DNA of 17,124 bases from an uncultured Clostridia bacterium (GCA_934149115.1 CAKPDW010000029.1:1-17124), one strand, 5' to 3'. Counted from the stretch's first letter, positions 1 to 7,040 are shown. The notes: a model not told the origin generated them from the sequence alone. Translations and numbers: made by a program.

Positions 1-1
1 G

Positions 2-199
2 GTTATTAATATTAATACTGCTCAAAGGTTGGGCTTTGTCCAAGACGTTAATGCTGAACTCGGGTCTGGTGTAATTACTTCTATTGTTGTTCCAGGTTCT
101 TCAAAGTTTTTTAATTTTTTCTCAGGCGATAACTCTATTGTTATTCCTTGGGCTAATATTACTTGTATTGGTGATGATATTATTTTGGTTGATATATAG
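2..199 (+). CDS. YlmC/YmxH-type PRC-barrel sporulation protein, C-terminal part
   Basis: Partial gene entering from the left edge; 65 residues remain before a TAG stop. The visible residues run VININTAQRLGFVQDVNAE, then a glycine-rich turn, then VVPG, a phenylalanine-rich segment and IVIPWANITCIGDDIILVDI. This matches the YlmC/YmxH family, small PRC-barrel proteins of about 80-95 residues whose ends typically read 'IPW..I.KIGDDVIIVD'. The missing N-terminus would be about 15-20 residues. Family members are linked to sporulation in Bacillus and clostridia, but their biochemical role is unclear. It is convergent with sigG and its stop codon abuts the sigG stop with no spacer, so the neighbourhood also suggests a sporulation gene. 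The reading rests on the sequence pattern alone. Confidence 0.8.
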   Translation, partial: VININTAQRLGFVQDVNAELGSGVITSIVVPGSSKFFNFFSGDNSIVIPWANITCIGDDIILVDI

Positions 200-974
200 T
201 TATTTCCATATTTTTCTTATTCTTCTTATTGCACTTTTCTCTAATCTCGAAACTTGAGCTTGAGATATTCCAATTTCTTCTGCAACTTCCATTTGTGTTC
301 TTCCATCAAAAAATCTTTTATTCATTATTAGTTTTTCTTTATCATTTAATTTTTTCATTGCTTCTAATATAGTAATATTTTCTGCCCATAATTCATCTGT
401 GTTTTTTGCATCTTTTACTTGGTCCATTATATATATGCTGTCTGCACCATCATTATATACGGGTTCTTGTAGTGATACAGGATCTTGTATTGCATCTAAA
501 CTAAATGCTATTTCTTCTGGAGTTGATTCTAGTTCTTTTGCAATTGCTTCTATTCCTGGTTCTTTTCCTGTTTCTTTTGTTAATCTTTCTCGAACTTGAA
601 TTGTTTTATATGCTAAATCTCTTACAGATCTACTTACTCTTACTATATTATTATCTCTTAAGTATCTTCTAATCTCTCCGAATTATCATCGGAACTGCAT
701 ATGTGCTAAACTGCACATTTAATGTTGTATCAAAATTATCTATGGATTTTATTAATCCTATACAACCTATTTGAAATAAATCATCTGCACTTTCGTTTCT
801 TCCTGAAAATCTCTGTACTACGCTTAGGACTAATCTTAAATTACCTTGAATAAATTCTTCTCTTGCATCTTTATCTCCATTTTTTATTTTTTCTAATAAT
901 TCCTTTTTTTCTTCATTTGATAATATAGGTAATTTTGAAGTATTTACTCCACATATTTCTACCTTATTTATCAA
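200..974 (-). pseudogene. sigG: RNA polymerase sporulation sigma factor SigG, single-base frameshift
   Basis: SigG directs late forespore transcription during sporulation. The N-terminal part reads NKVEICGVNTSKLP, a SigG hallmark, then NLRLVLSVVQRF and DDLFQIGCIGLIKSIDNFD (region 2) up to STYAVPMII. One extra base, the G at plus position 680, follows codon 98; the frame then hits a stop at 669. Skipping it restores GEIRRYLRDNN, regions 3 and 4, and the helix-turn-helix MEVAEEIGISQAQVSRLEK. The corrected product is 98 + 159 = 257 residues, the usual SigG length, with no other defect, so the change is recent, a sequence error, or tolerated. I start at the TTG at 974 because an AAAGGAGA site lies seven bases upstream and the product then begins like known SigG; the ATG at 1016 would add 14 unusual residues. 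Confidence 0.9.
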
Positions 975-1138
975 TTTTTTTCTCCTTTCTAATTTCTTTA
1001 TTTTAATTATTTCCATTTTTTATTTTTATATGCACTTCTTACTTTTATTATTTTTTTATTGATATTTTTGCTAATTCATGATATTTTATATATGTTGACA
1101 TAATTTGATTATATTTATGGATGAGAGGAGGAAAAATA

Positions 1139-1417
1139 ATGATTGGACATTTATATCACTCAAATGTTTTCCTGTATAACATATTATTTCTTACATCTAT
1201 CATATTTGCCGTTATCGTTTTAATCATTACTTTTCTGATTTCACGGCACGATTGTGTGATACTTGCTATTCTTAAAGCTCTAATTATTGCAATATTATCT
1301 GGTATTGCTGTTTTTATAATCCTTAGAATTGTATTTTTTATTATACAATTATATGCGATTGTAATAATTGCTTTTATAGCCGTTATTGGAGCTTTTTGTG
1401 GAATATTAGATAACTAA
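1139..1417 (+). CDS. small hydrophobic membrane protein, function unknown
   Basis: A 92-residue protein that I do not recognise. It has three strongly hydrophobic stretches, at about residues 10-40, 47-72 and 72-88, with few charges between them; an RHD turn near residue 42 separates the first two. Three membrane helices are likely. The ATG at 1139 is chosen because AGAGGAGG lies seven bases upstream; an in-frame ATG at 1121 overlaps that ribosome binding site. The gene stands alone, divergent from sigG and convergent with dapF, and ends in a shared hairpin terminator. A TTGACA at 1095-1100 has no good -10 at proper spacing, so I call no promoter. The ribosome binding site and clean terminator make it a real gene. 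Confidence 0.7.
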   Translation: MIGHLYHSNVFLYNILFLTSIIFAVIVLIITFLISRHDCVILAILKALIIAILSGIAVFIILRIVFFIIQLYAIVIIAFIAVIGAFCGILDN

Positions 1418-1430
1418 TAATTTAGCACGT

Positions 1431-1481
1431 AAAAAAAGCTATTAAAAAGTATTTATTAATACTTCTTAATAGCCCTTTTTT
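1431..1481. terminator. bidirectional rho-independent terminator between the small membrane protein gene and dapF
   Basis: The arms GCTATTAA (1438-1445) and TTAATAGC (1466-1473) enclose a second stem, AAGTAT/ATACTT, after one mismatch. A T-run follows on the plus strand, and seven A before the stem give a U-run for the minus strand. It sits between the stops of two convergent genes and overlaps the last bases of dapF. Confidence 0.85.
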
Positions 1482-2331
1482 ATAAATCTATTTCTCCTTC
1501 AAATACATTAATTGCTGGTCCTTCTAAAAAAGCTTCTTCATTTTGCGAATTTATGTATATTCTAAGGCTTCCACCATCTAAGTCAACTTTAACATCATTA
1601 CTTATTTCTTTTTCTTTATATAATGCATACACACTTGCTACAGCACCAGTTCCACATGCCAAAGTTTCTCCAACACCTCTTTCCCAAACTCTTACTTTTA
1701 TATTTTTTTCATCAATTATTTCTACAAATTCAACATTTGTTTTTTGAGGAAAAAACTTATAATTTTCTATAATCTTTCCATATTTTGTTATTGGTATTTC
1801 TTTTACGTTTCTTACTTTAATAACTGTATGAGGATTGCCTACGCTTAAAAATATTCCTTCTAATTCTTTATCAGATACTCTAAACATTACTTTACATATA
1901 TTGTTCATATTATAATGGCTTTGTGGCAAATATATTGGAAGTTTACCAACTACTGTTTGTGGTTTTCCCATATTTATTCTGACTGTCATAATTTTATTAT
2001 TTTCAACTATTAATTTTACTGTTTTTATTCCTGCTAATGTTTCTATTGTCATTTCTTGTTTATCTGTATATTCTTTTTCATATAAATGTTTGGCTAAACA
2101 TCGAATTCCATTCCCACACATTTCTGCTTCTGTTCCGTCATTATTGAAAATTCTCATTTTAAAATCTGCTGTTTTACTTTTACCAAACAATATTAAGCCA
2201 TCAGCTCCTATTCCAAAATGTCTATCACACACGAATTTTGAAAATATTTTTAAATTATATTGTTTGGCATTTTCAAATTCTGTACATATAAAATCATTTC
2301 CTAGTCCTTGCATTTTTGTAAAATTAATCAT
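1480..2331 (-). CDS. dapF: diaminopimelate epimerase
   Basis: DapF converts LL- to meso-diaminopimelate, the step that feeds lysine synthesis and DAP-type peptidoglycan; it is cytoplasmic and cofactor-free. At 283 residues it is full length. It opens with the family start KMQGLGNDF. The two catalytic cysteines are visible, Cys72 in EMCGNGIRC and Cys226 in LACGTGA; GNPHTV near residue 165 is also typical, and the end reads LEGPA..VFEGEI. It follows an MBL-fold hydrolase gene in the same direction, 48 bases downstream of that stop, and no other DAP gene is in the window. Its GAGGTG ribosome binding site, eight bases before the ATG, lies inside a terminator-like hairpin (see the separate entry), so translation or read-through may be controlled there. 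Assignment is secure. Confidence 0.97.
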   Translation of the reverse strand: MINFTKMQGLGNDFICTEFENAKQYNLKIFSKFVCDRHFGIGADGLILFGKSKTADFKMRIFNNDGTEAEMCGNGIRCLAKHLYEKEYTDKQEMTIETLAGIKTVKLIVENNKIMTVRINMGKPQTVVGKLPIYLPQSHYNMNNICKVMFRVSDKELEGIFLSVGNPHTVIKVRNVKEIPITKYGKIIENYKFFPQKTNVEFVEIIDEKNIKVRVWERGVGETLACGTGAVASVYALYKEKEISNDVKVDLDGGSLRIYINSQNEEAFLEGPAINVFEGEIDL

Positions 2332-2368
2332 AAAAAATTCACCTCTACTCTACTGTATGAGGTGAATT
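2332..2368 (-). terminator. terminator-like hairpin that contains the dapF ribosome binding site
   Basis: Read on the minus strand, arms AATTCACCTC and GAGGTGAATT (10 perfect pairs; plus positions 2359-2368 and 2336-2345) enclose a 13-base loop and are followed by six U, then the dapF ATG. The hairpin starts 11 bases after the MBL hydrolase stop, the usual place for its terminator. The second arm contains GAGGTG, the only good Shine-Dalgarno sequence for dapF. Either this is a leaky terminator between two genes, or pairing also masks the dapF start. Confidence 0.65.
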
Positions 2369-2379
2369 CTATTTTATTC

Positions 2380-3108
2380 TTAAATTTCTATTATATCTCC
2401 ATCATTTGGAAATTCTACATTAGTGTTTTCTTTGTATACATCATCATTTCTGTGGATTGCATAAATTTTTTTATTTGGAAATTCTTCTGATATATTTATA
2501 ACATCTTCTAAGCCCATATGAGAATTAGTTGCGTTCATCCTTGTAGCATCCAAAAAAGCACAATCTGATTTTTCACATATTTTTTTTACGTTATCGCATA
2601 ATGTTGTATCTGTTGCATATCCAATTGTTTTATCATCTTTTTCAAGTGTAAATCCTAAAATTGGTTTACAGTCTCCATGTTGTAACTCATATGCTGTAAT
2701 TTTCATTTCAGCTGTTTGAACATATTCGCCATCACCTAATTCAAAAAATTTTACATTAAACTTTTTATTAAAATCTTCATACTTTTCTTTGTTTCCATTT
2801 CCAAAGCATAATTCAAAGAGTTGTATAACTTTTTCTCTTATACCTTTTCCACAAAAAATATATAACATTCGCTGATCTTCTCCTCTGATGCTCCTTCCTA
2901 TTAAGTAATTGGGCAAATCTACAAAGTGGTCTGCATGAACATGTGTTATAAGTAAATATTTAATTGGTTTTGTATAAACTTTTAATTGTTCTAATTTCTT
3001 TACTACTCCTGAGCCTATATCAAAAAGTATCTCATCATCTACCATTATACTTTGATTTCCTCTTTGTGTTGACCCCATTGTACCTGTGCCTATGCACCTA
3101 ATTTTCAT
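2380..3108 (-). CDS. MBL-fold metallo-hydrolase, RNase Z-like
   Basis: A 242-residue metallo-beta-lactamase-fold protein. The metal-binding motif THVHADH is at residues 55-61 (His56, His58, Asp60, His61). Likely further ligands are His144, Asp167 in ATDT and His219, the order seen in RNase Z and related enzymes. It begins MKIRCIGTGT, another feature of this group. At 242 residues it is shorter than canonical tRNA 3' endonuclease (about 300), and I see no clear exosite arm for tRNA, so the substrate is open: a tRNA 3' end, a cyclic nucleotide or a small phosphodiester are possible. The gene starts 16 bases after the SDR gene, so the two are probably co-transcribed; its ribosome binding site is weak (AGGATAGG). 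Family certain, substrate not. Confidence 0.88.
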   Translation of the reverse strand: MKIRCIGTGTMGSTQRGNQSIMVDDEILFDIGSGVVKKLEQLKVYTKPIKYLLITHVHADHFVDLPNYLIGRSIRGEDQRMLYIFCGKGIREKVIQLFELCFGNGNKEKYEDFNKKFNVKFFELGDGEYVQTAEMKITAYELQHGDCKPILGFTLEKDDKTIGYATDTTLCDNVKKICEKSDCAFLDATRMNATNSHMGLEDVINISEEFPNKKIYAIHRNDDVYKENTNVEFPNDGDIIEI

Positions 3109-3124
3109 TTGTTTTACCTATCCT

Positions 3125-3877
3125 TTATTTTCTTTTTCTTCTTTGAATTTCATATGCAAACTCACTTATAATTGAGCTTGGTAATAATTTACTTGCAATG
3201 TGCACACATTTCATTTTAAATCCAGGAATAATTACAGGTTTTTCTTCAAACATTTTATTTATTCCGTATTCTGCAACATATTCTGCACTATATGATTTCA
3301 TTTTGAATTCAACTTTTGCAACTTTATTAAAATTAGTTTTTGTTGGTCCTGGACATAATGCACTTATATGAACTTCAGAGCCTTCTTTTTTTAATTCTGT
3401 ATTTATTGCTTTTGTATATGACAATACAAAATTCTTTGATGCATAATATTCTGCCATCAATGGTCCTGATAAAAATCCAGCTATTGATGATACATTTAAT
3501 ATATATCCTAAATTTCTTTTTTTCATGTCTTTTAAGAATAATTTAGTTAATATATGTAATGCTGTTATATTTAAGTCAATTAATTCCAAATCTTTTTCTA
3601 AATCTGTTTCTGTAACTGGCCCATGTACTCCAAATCCAGCATTATTTACTAATACTTCTATTGGTTCGTTTTTGTACATTTCATGTAATTTCCATGCATT
3701 TTCTCTATCAGTTAAGTCCATTGAGACAACTTCTACTTTTGTTTTAACTTCTCTTTGTATATCTCTTAGTGCAAGCTCGTTTCTTGCTACAACTATAATA
3801 TCATATCCTAAATCACTCAAATATAGAGCTATTTCTCTCCCTATTCCAGAAGATGCACCTGTTATTAACGCTTTCAT
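3125..3877 (-). CDS. short-chain dehydrogenase/reductase (SDR family)
   Basis: A classical SDR of 250 residues that would use NAD(P)H to interconvert an alcohol and a ketone; the substrate cannot be told from sequence. The cofactor-binding TGASSGIG is at residues 6-13, MDLTD near 53-57, NNAG at 78-81, the catalytic serine in NVSSIAG near 130, and YxxxK as Tyr144/Lys148. CPGPTKTNF follows, the usual strand after the active site. It most resembles the YqjQ/DltE-like group of general SDRs. GAAGG lies upstream of the ATG. It is the first gene of a run continuing with the MBL hydrolase and perhaps dapF. I could not find a convincing promoter in the 200 bases upstream. Confidence 0.93.
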   Translation of the reverse strand: MKALITGASSGIGREIALYLSDLGYDIIVVARNELALRDIQREVKTKVEVVSMDLTDRENAWKLHEMYKNEPIEVLVNNAGFGVHGPVTETDLEKDLELIDLNITALHILTKLFLKDMKKRNLGYILNVSSIAGFLSGPLMAEYYASKNFVLSYTKAINTELKKEGSEVHISALCPGPTKTNFNKVAKVEFKMKSYSAEYVAEYGINKMFEEKPVIIPGFKMKCVHIASKLLPSSIISEFAYEIQRRKRK

Positions 3878-4089
3878 TTTACCTTCACCATTCCTAATAT
3901 TTTTTCTCTACTTTTTTTCTTATCTGTTGTATTTTTTGTTTTCTTTAGTTTTATTTACATCCTTTAAAGAAAAAATATCGCATGCTTATAATAAATTTAC
4001 TATTTTTATTATTTTCACATTCTGTAATATTTTGTATTCCTAAGATGTAAAAGAATTTTGGATTGTTAGATAAATATTCTACATCCTTT

Positions 4090-5136
4090 TTATATTGTTT
4101 TCATATATACTTTTTGTGTTGGATATACTAATTCAACATTTTCTCTTTCCAACACTGATAAAATATCACAATTTACTTGTTCTTTAATTTTTAAATATTT
4201 GTCATAATCTGATGTATTCAAGTATCCATATAATGATATTAAATTTGCATCACTTTCAATACTATCGAAATACACTACTACAGTTTCTGATAGCATATTG
4301 GGATTGTTTTGTAATGCTGTTTTTATTTTTGAAATGCATCTATGTATTGTTTCTGTATTTTCATTTAAGCTTAGCCTTAATTGCATTTCTATTCTTCTAC
4401 TGTCTAGCTTACTCCAGTTTTTAACATATTCCGTTACTATAACTGAATTTGGCATTGCTATTATAGTATTATTTGTTGCTTTTAATCTTGTACTTCTAAA
4501 TGTTATATCTATTACAGTTCCTTGAAAAGTTCCTACTTCTATAAAATCTCCTATTTCAAAAGGTTTATCTGTTATTATTGTAAAACCTCCTATAAGACTT
4601 TTTACAAAATCTTGAGCAGCTAATGCTACAACAGCACTTCCTAATCCTAAACCTGTTGCTAACCCTCCTAGGTCATAACCAAAATCTGTAATAATCATGA
4701 ATGCTGCTATAATATAAATTATTGCTTTTAACAATTTCCCAACAAATGAATTTAATGCTTCATTTCCATTAAATCTTGTTGCTGATTCTAATTTTGTAAA
4801 AAATGTTGAATCAGGTTCTAAGCAATTTGTTAATGCTTTGGCTATTGCTAAAATTAATAAAATTTTAAATATTTTGTTATATAGGTTTTCTACACCAGCC
4901 GGCATTTTTAAAAATTTAATTGCTAATCCAAATCCTATTAATGTAAATAGAAATTTTAGTGGTCCATAAAATCCACTCTCAGATGATTTTGTTTCTATTT
5001 TAAATAATCTATGAAAAATATAAATAATTATTTGCGCTATTAAAGGACTTGCTAGTCTTATTCCCAAGATTATTGCTAATGCCGTACTGTATCTTAGTAC
5101 TGTATTTACATCTAATGAAGAAATAATTGCATCCAT
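4090..5136 (-). CDS. MscS-family mechanosensitive ion channel
   Basis: A 348-residue small-conductance mechanosensitive channel protein that would release solutes when membrane tension rises on hypo-osmotic shock. Hydrophobic helices lie near residues 14-42, 58-77, 88-104 and 134-152. The pore-lining helix follows at about 155-182 with the MscS glycine/alanine pattern GLATGLGLGSAVVALAAQD. The beta domain comes next, with FEIGDFIEV, GTVIDITFRSTRLK and the family signature IAMPNSVI near 226-233. The C-terminal alpha-beta part ends near residue 345. Extra N-terminal helices put it in the YkuT/YnaI-like size class rather than the minimal E. coli MscS form. A strong promoter and an AGGAGA ribosome binding site precede it; it appears to be transcribed alone. 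Confidence 0.93.
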   Translation of the reverse strand: MDAIISSLDVNTVLRYSTALAIILGIRLASPLIAQIIIYIFHRLFKIETKSSESGFYGPLKFLFTLIGFGLAIKFLKMPAGVENLYNKIFKILLILAIAKALTNCLEPDSTFFTKLESATRFNGNEALNSFVGKLLKAIIYIIAAFMIITDFGYDLGGLATGLGLGSAVVALAAQDFVKSLIGGFTIITDKPFEIGDFIEVGTFQGTVIDITFRSTRLKATNNTIIAMPNSVIVTEYVKNWSKLDSRRIEMQLRLSLNENTETIHRCISKIKTALQNNPNMLSETVVVYFDSIESDANLISLYGYLNTSDYDKYLKIKEQVNCDILSVLERENVELVYPTQKVYMKTI

Positions 5137-5178
5137 TTATATTTTTCTCCTATCTTCTTTTGTTATTATAACGAATGT

Positions 5179-5207
5179 ATTATACATTATAGTTTCTATT
5201 TTTTCAA
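5179..5207 (-). promoter_or_regulatory. sigma-A-type promoter of the mscS-family gene
   Basis: On the minus strand TTGAAA (-35, 5207-5202), 17 bases, TATAAT (-10, 5184-5179). The -10 is consensus and the -35 differs at one base. It lies about 45 bases upstream of the start codon. Confidence 0.8.
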
Positions 5208-5265
5208 TACAACTTTTTTTATTTTCTTCTAATTTTTCAATTTTTTTATTATAACATGAACAAAT

Positions 5266-5286
5266 CTGAAAATTTTCAATTTTCAG
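5266..5286. repeat. perfect 9-bp inverted repeat upstream of the mscS promoter
   Basis: CTGAAAATT, a three-base loop TTC, and AATTTTCAG. It lies about 60 bases upstream of the -35. It has no T-run, so it is not a standard terminator; it could be an operator or just AT-rich symmetry. Confidence 0.5.
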
Positions 5287-5349
5287 TCTTTACTCTACTC
5301 TTTATATTTTTCTATAAAATTGAATTTTTCAGTAAATTTGTTCAAGCGC

Positions 5350-5372
5350 GAAAATTTATTTTATAAATTTTC
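5350..5372. repeat. 9-bp AT-rich inverted repeat between the palindromic element and mscS
   Basis: GAAAATTTA (5350-5358) and TAAATTTTC (5364-5372) with a five-base loop. Weaker AAATTT-type symmetries lie at comparable places beside the two other palindromic elements (6317-6339 and about 7196-7226), which hints at a shared layout but could be chance in such AT-rich DNA. Confidence 0.4.
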
Positions 5373-5379
5373 TGTGCAA

Positions 5380-5428
5380 TTTTTTATATAATAGAAAAGT
5401 CAGCATGACTTTCCTATTATATAAAAAA
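5380..5428. repeat. terminator-linked palindromic element, copy 1
   Basis: A long near-perfect palindrome: TTTTTTATATAATAG (5380-5394) pairs with 5414-5428 over 15 bases, then one mismatch, then AAAGTCA/TGACTTT around a GCA loop. It begins where the U-run of the sortase terminator ends. Two related elements follow other terminators (6408-6447 and 7248-7275). Being AT-rich at both ends it could also act as a second terminator for either strand. Confidence 0.65.
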
Positions 5429-5446
5429 AAAGAGGTTGCCCTCTTT
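5423..5446 (-). terminator. rho-independent terminator of the sortase gene
   Basis: On the minus strand AAAGAGG, loop GCAA, CCTCTTT, followed by a run of T. The stem starts inside the TAA stop codon of the sortase gene. The T-run merges with the arm of palindromic element copy 1. Confidence 0.85.
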
Positions 5447-6224
5447 ATTTTCCTTCTTCTCTTGCCTTAATAATATATCTTGCTTTACTATCGTTTGTAC
5501 ATGTTATAATTGTTATTTCTCTTTTTCCGTGTGTTATTTGTGATGTATCTTTTGTATTATTCTCACTTACAACATGTTTATCATATACAATATAGTTTAT
5601 TTGTCTTCCATAATTATCTTTAATTTGTATAACATCTCCACTTTCTAATGTTGGTACTTTACTGAAGAATAGTGAATTCCTATAATTATGTCCAACTATG
5701 CAAAAGTTTCCTACTTCGTTTGGATCTGCTCCATGGAACTTACATGGAGAAATTTTTAATAAATCATTTGACCAATGGTCTAATATCGGATATGGTTCAG
5801 ACCAATTTAGTTTTGGAATATCTATTGTTGCTATTGCATAATATTTTTCACCATTTTCTGTTGTCATTACATTTTTTGCTGGTACATTTGTGCTACCTTG
5901 TGTACTTTTTAAGTTATCTGTGTCAACTATTGTTGATGAATCCTCATCATCTAATATCACTACAATTTTTTTATTATCATCTATTTTTACTGTTGTGTCA
6001 TCATAGACATATGTACCTTGAATTGAATCAGGTACTTCCATATTTGCTAATATTGATTGCGATTTTTTTGCATCTGTATATTTATCATATTCTGCATATA
6101 TATAGTATGAAAATAATAGGCATAGCAAAAAAACAGAAATTATAAAGTCAATTTTATATAACTTTTTCTGTCTTTTTAATTCTGGTGTTATATATAATTT
6201 TTCAGTTATAAGAATTTGGTTCAC
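5445..6224 (-). CDS. sortase (cysteine transpeptidase), class B/D-like
   Basis: A 259-residue sortase, an extracytoplasmic enzyme that cuts a sorting motif in surface proteins and joins them to the cell wall or into pili. One membrane anchor lies at about residues 25-45 after a basic N-terminus, followed by a threonine/aspartate-rich linker and the catalytic domain from about 125. The triad is visible: His179 in VGHN, Cys242 in ITC and Arg249. LFFSKVPTLESGD is also typical. The class is uncertain. The gene is single, with its own promoter and terminator; I saw no LPxTG-type substrate or pilin operon beside it. It starts with GTG, preceded by AGGGG five bases upstream; the next ATG (residue 62) would remove the anchor. 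Confidence 0.9.
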   Translation of the reverse strand: MNQILITEKLYITPELKRQKKLYKIDFIISVFLLCLLFSYYIYAEYDKYTDAKKSQSILANMEVPDSIQGTYVYDDTTVKIDDNKKIVVILDDEDSSTIVDTDNLKSTQGSTNVPAKNVMTTENGEKYYAIATIDIPKLNWSEPYPILDHWSNDLLKISPCKFHGADPNEVGNFCIVGHNYRNSLFFSKVPTLESGDVIQIKDNYGRQINYIVYDKHVVSENNTKDTSQITHGKREITIITCTNDSKARYIIKAREEGK

Positions 6225-6255
6225 CTTTTCCCCTACCTTTCTATTTTACTATTTT

Positions 6256-6284
6256 ATTATATCATTCTATATATTTTTTGTACA
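6256..6284 (-). promoter_or_regulatory. probable promoter of the sortase gene
   Basis: On the minus strand TGTACA (6284-6279), 17 bases, TATAAT (6261-6256), about 32 bases upstream of the GTG start. The -10 is consensus; the -35 matches at four of six positions. Confidence 0.55.
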
Positions 6285-6407
6285 TATGTGTAAATCATTT
6301 GTAATTATCTTTTTATCAAATTTTTATATTATAAATTTGCTTTAATATTTCACCTATTAACTATTTTAAATTTTGAGTCTTTGTTTGTGTTTTTTCTATA
6401 CAAATCG

Positions 6408-6447
6408 TTATATTATAGGAAGTTCAGAGAACGTTCCTATAATATAA
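6408..6447. repeat. terminator-linked palindromic element, copy 2
   Basis: TTATATTATAGGAA (6408-6421) and TTCCTATAATATAA (6434-6447) are perfect 14-base inverted arms. The 12-base centre reads GTTCAGAGAACG, itself a near-palindrome (GTTC/GAAC). It starts exactly where the T-run of the carD terminator ends. The core GGAAGTTCA-NN-GAACGTT recurs, in opposite orientation, in copy 3. Confidence 0.75.
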
Positions 6448-6469
6448 AAAAGAGGTGTTTCCACTTCTT
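6446..6469 (-). terminator. rho-independent terminator of carD
   Basis: On the minus strand AAGAAGTG, loop GAAA, CACCTCTT (one A/C mismatch), then a run of six T. It begins 17 bases after the carD stop and its T-run overlaps the outer arm of palindromic element copy 2. Confidence 0.8.
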
Positions 6470-6485
6470 TTCTTTTTATTTTTAA

Positions 6486-7040
6486 TTAATTTAAAGGTAT
6501 AAGTTTTTTCACAATATTTTCTTCTCCAGTGTTATGTTCTAATGTTGCTAAATGTTCTTCATAAGAAGCATTTATTTTGTTTTCTACTATTGATTCTATT
6601 TCATTCAAATCTTTTTGTTCTGCTAATACTAATTCACTAACTAATATTTGTTTTGCATTTAAAAGCATTTTCTTTTCTCCAGTAGATAGTCCTTTTCCTT
6701 TTTGTTTAAAGCTAAGATTTCTTACAATGTCAGCTACTTCATAAATGTTTCCAGTTTTCATTTTTTCCATATTGTCTCTATATCTTTTATTCCAATTCAT
6801 AGACATTTCTGTACTTTCTTGTGATAATACATCAATAACTTTTTCAGCAGACTCTCTGTCTATGATATTTCTAACTCCGATTTCTTCTGCTTTCGCAGTA
6901 GGAACCATAACCTTTACCTCTCCTGGCATTTTTATACAATAGTATGATTGCATTTGATTCATAATTGATCTCTCCTCAATTGCTTCAATCACACCAGCGC
7001 CATGCATTGGATAAACTACTTTGTCACCTACATTAAACAT
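6486..7040 (-). CDS. CarD/CdnL-family RNA polymerase-binding regulator
   Basis: A 184-residue CarD/CdnL-type protein, which binds the RNA polymerase beta subunit and steadies open promoter complexes. The N-terminal domain (about 1-60), also found in Mfd, reads MFNVGDKVVYPMHGAGVIEAIEE and ends EEIGVRNIID. The helical C-terminal domain contains MNWNKRYRDN with Trp83, which aligns by eye with the DNA-contacting tryptophan of mycobacterial CarD, and NIYEVADIVRNL. I start at 7040 because AAAGGAG lies ten bases upstream. A longer in-frame ATG at 7088 overlaps the promoter -10 and would precede the transcript start. It is a single gene with a near-consensus promoter and a terminator. Family is secure; the gene name varies between species. 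Confidence 0.94.
   Translation of the reverse strand: MFNVGDKVVYPMHGAGVIEAIEERSIMNQMQSYYCIKMPGEVKVMVPTAKAEEIGVRNIIDRESAEKVIDVLSQESTEMSMNWNKRYRDNMEKMKTGNIYEVADIVRNLSFKQKGKGLSTGEKKMLLNAKQILVSELVLAEQKDLNEIESIVENKINASYEEHLATLEHNTGEENIVKKLIPLN

Noticed and set aside
1095..1120. TTGACA at 1095-1100 as the promoter of the small membrane protein gene.
   Set aside because: No acceptable -10 lies 16-18 bases downstream; that position overlaps the ribosome binding site.
3525..4043. A 172-codon plus-strand open frame across the start of the SDR gene.
   Set aside because: It is antisense to a clear SDR gene, has no ribosome binding site, and reads as low-complexity Ser/Phe/Leu, as expected from reversed AT-rich coding DNA.
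4020..4090. Inverted GATGTA/TACATC downstream of the mscS-family gene as its terminator.
   Set aside because: Only six outer pairs with a bulged inner stem and no U-run after it; too weak to call.
5672..6145. A 157-codon plus-strand open frame inside the sortase gene, rich in Leu and His.
   Set aside because: The Leu/His-rich composition is a frame artefact of AT-rich coding on the other strand; the sortase frame has all catalytic residues.
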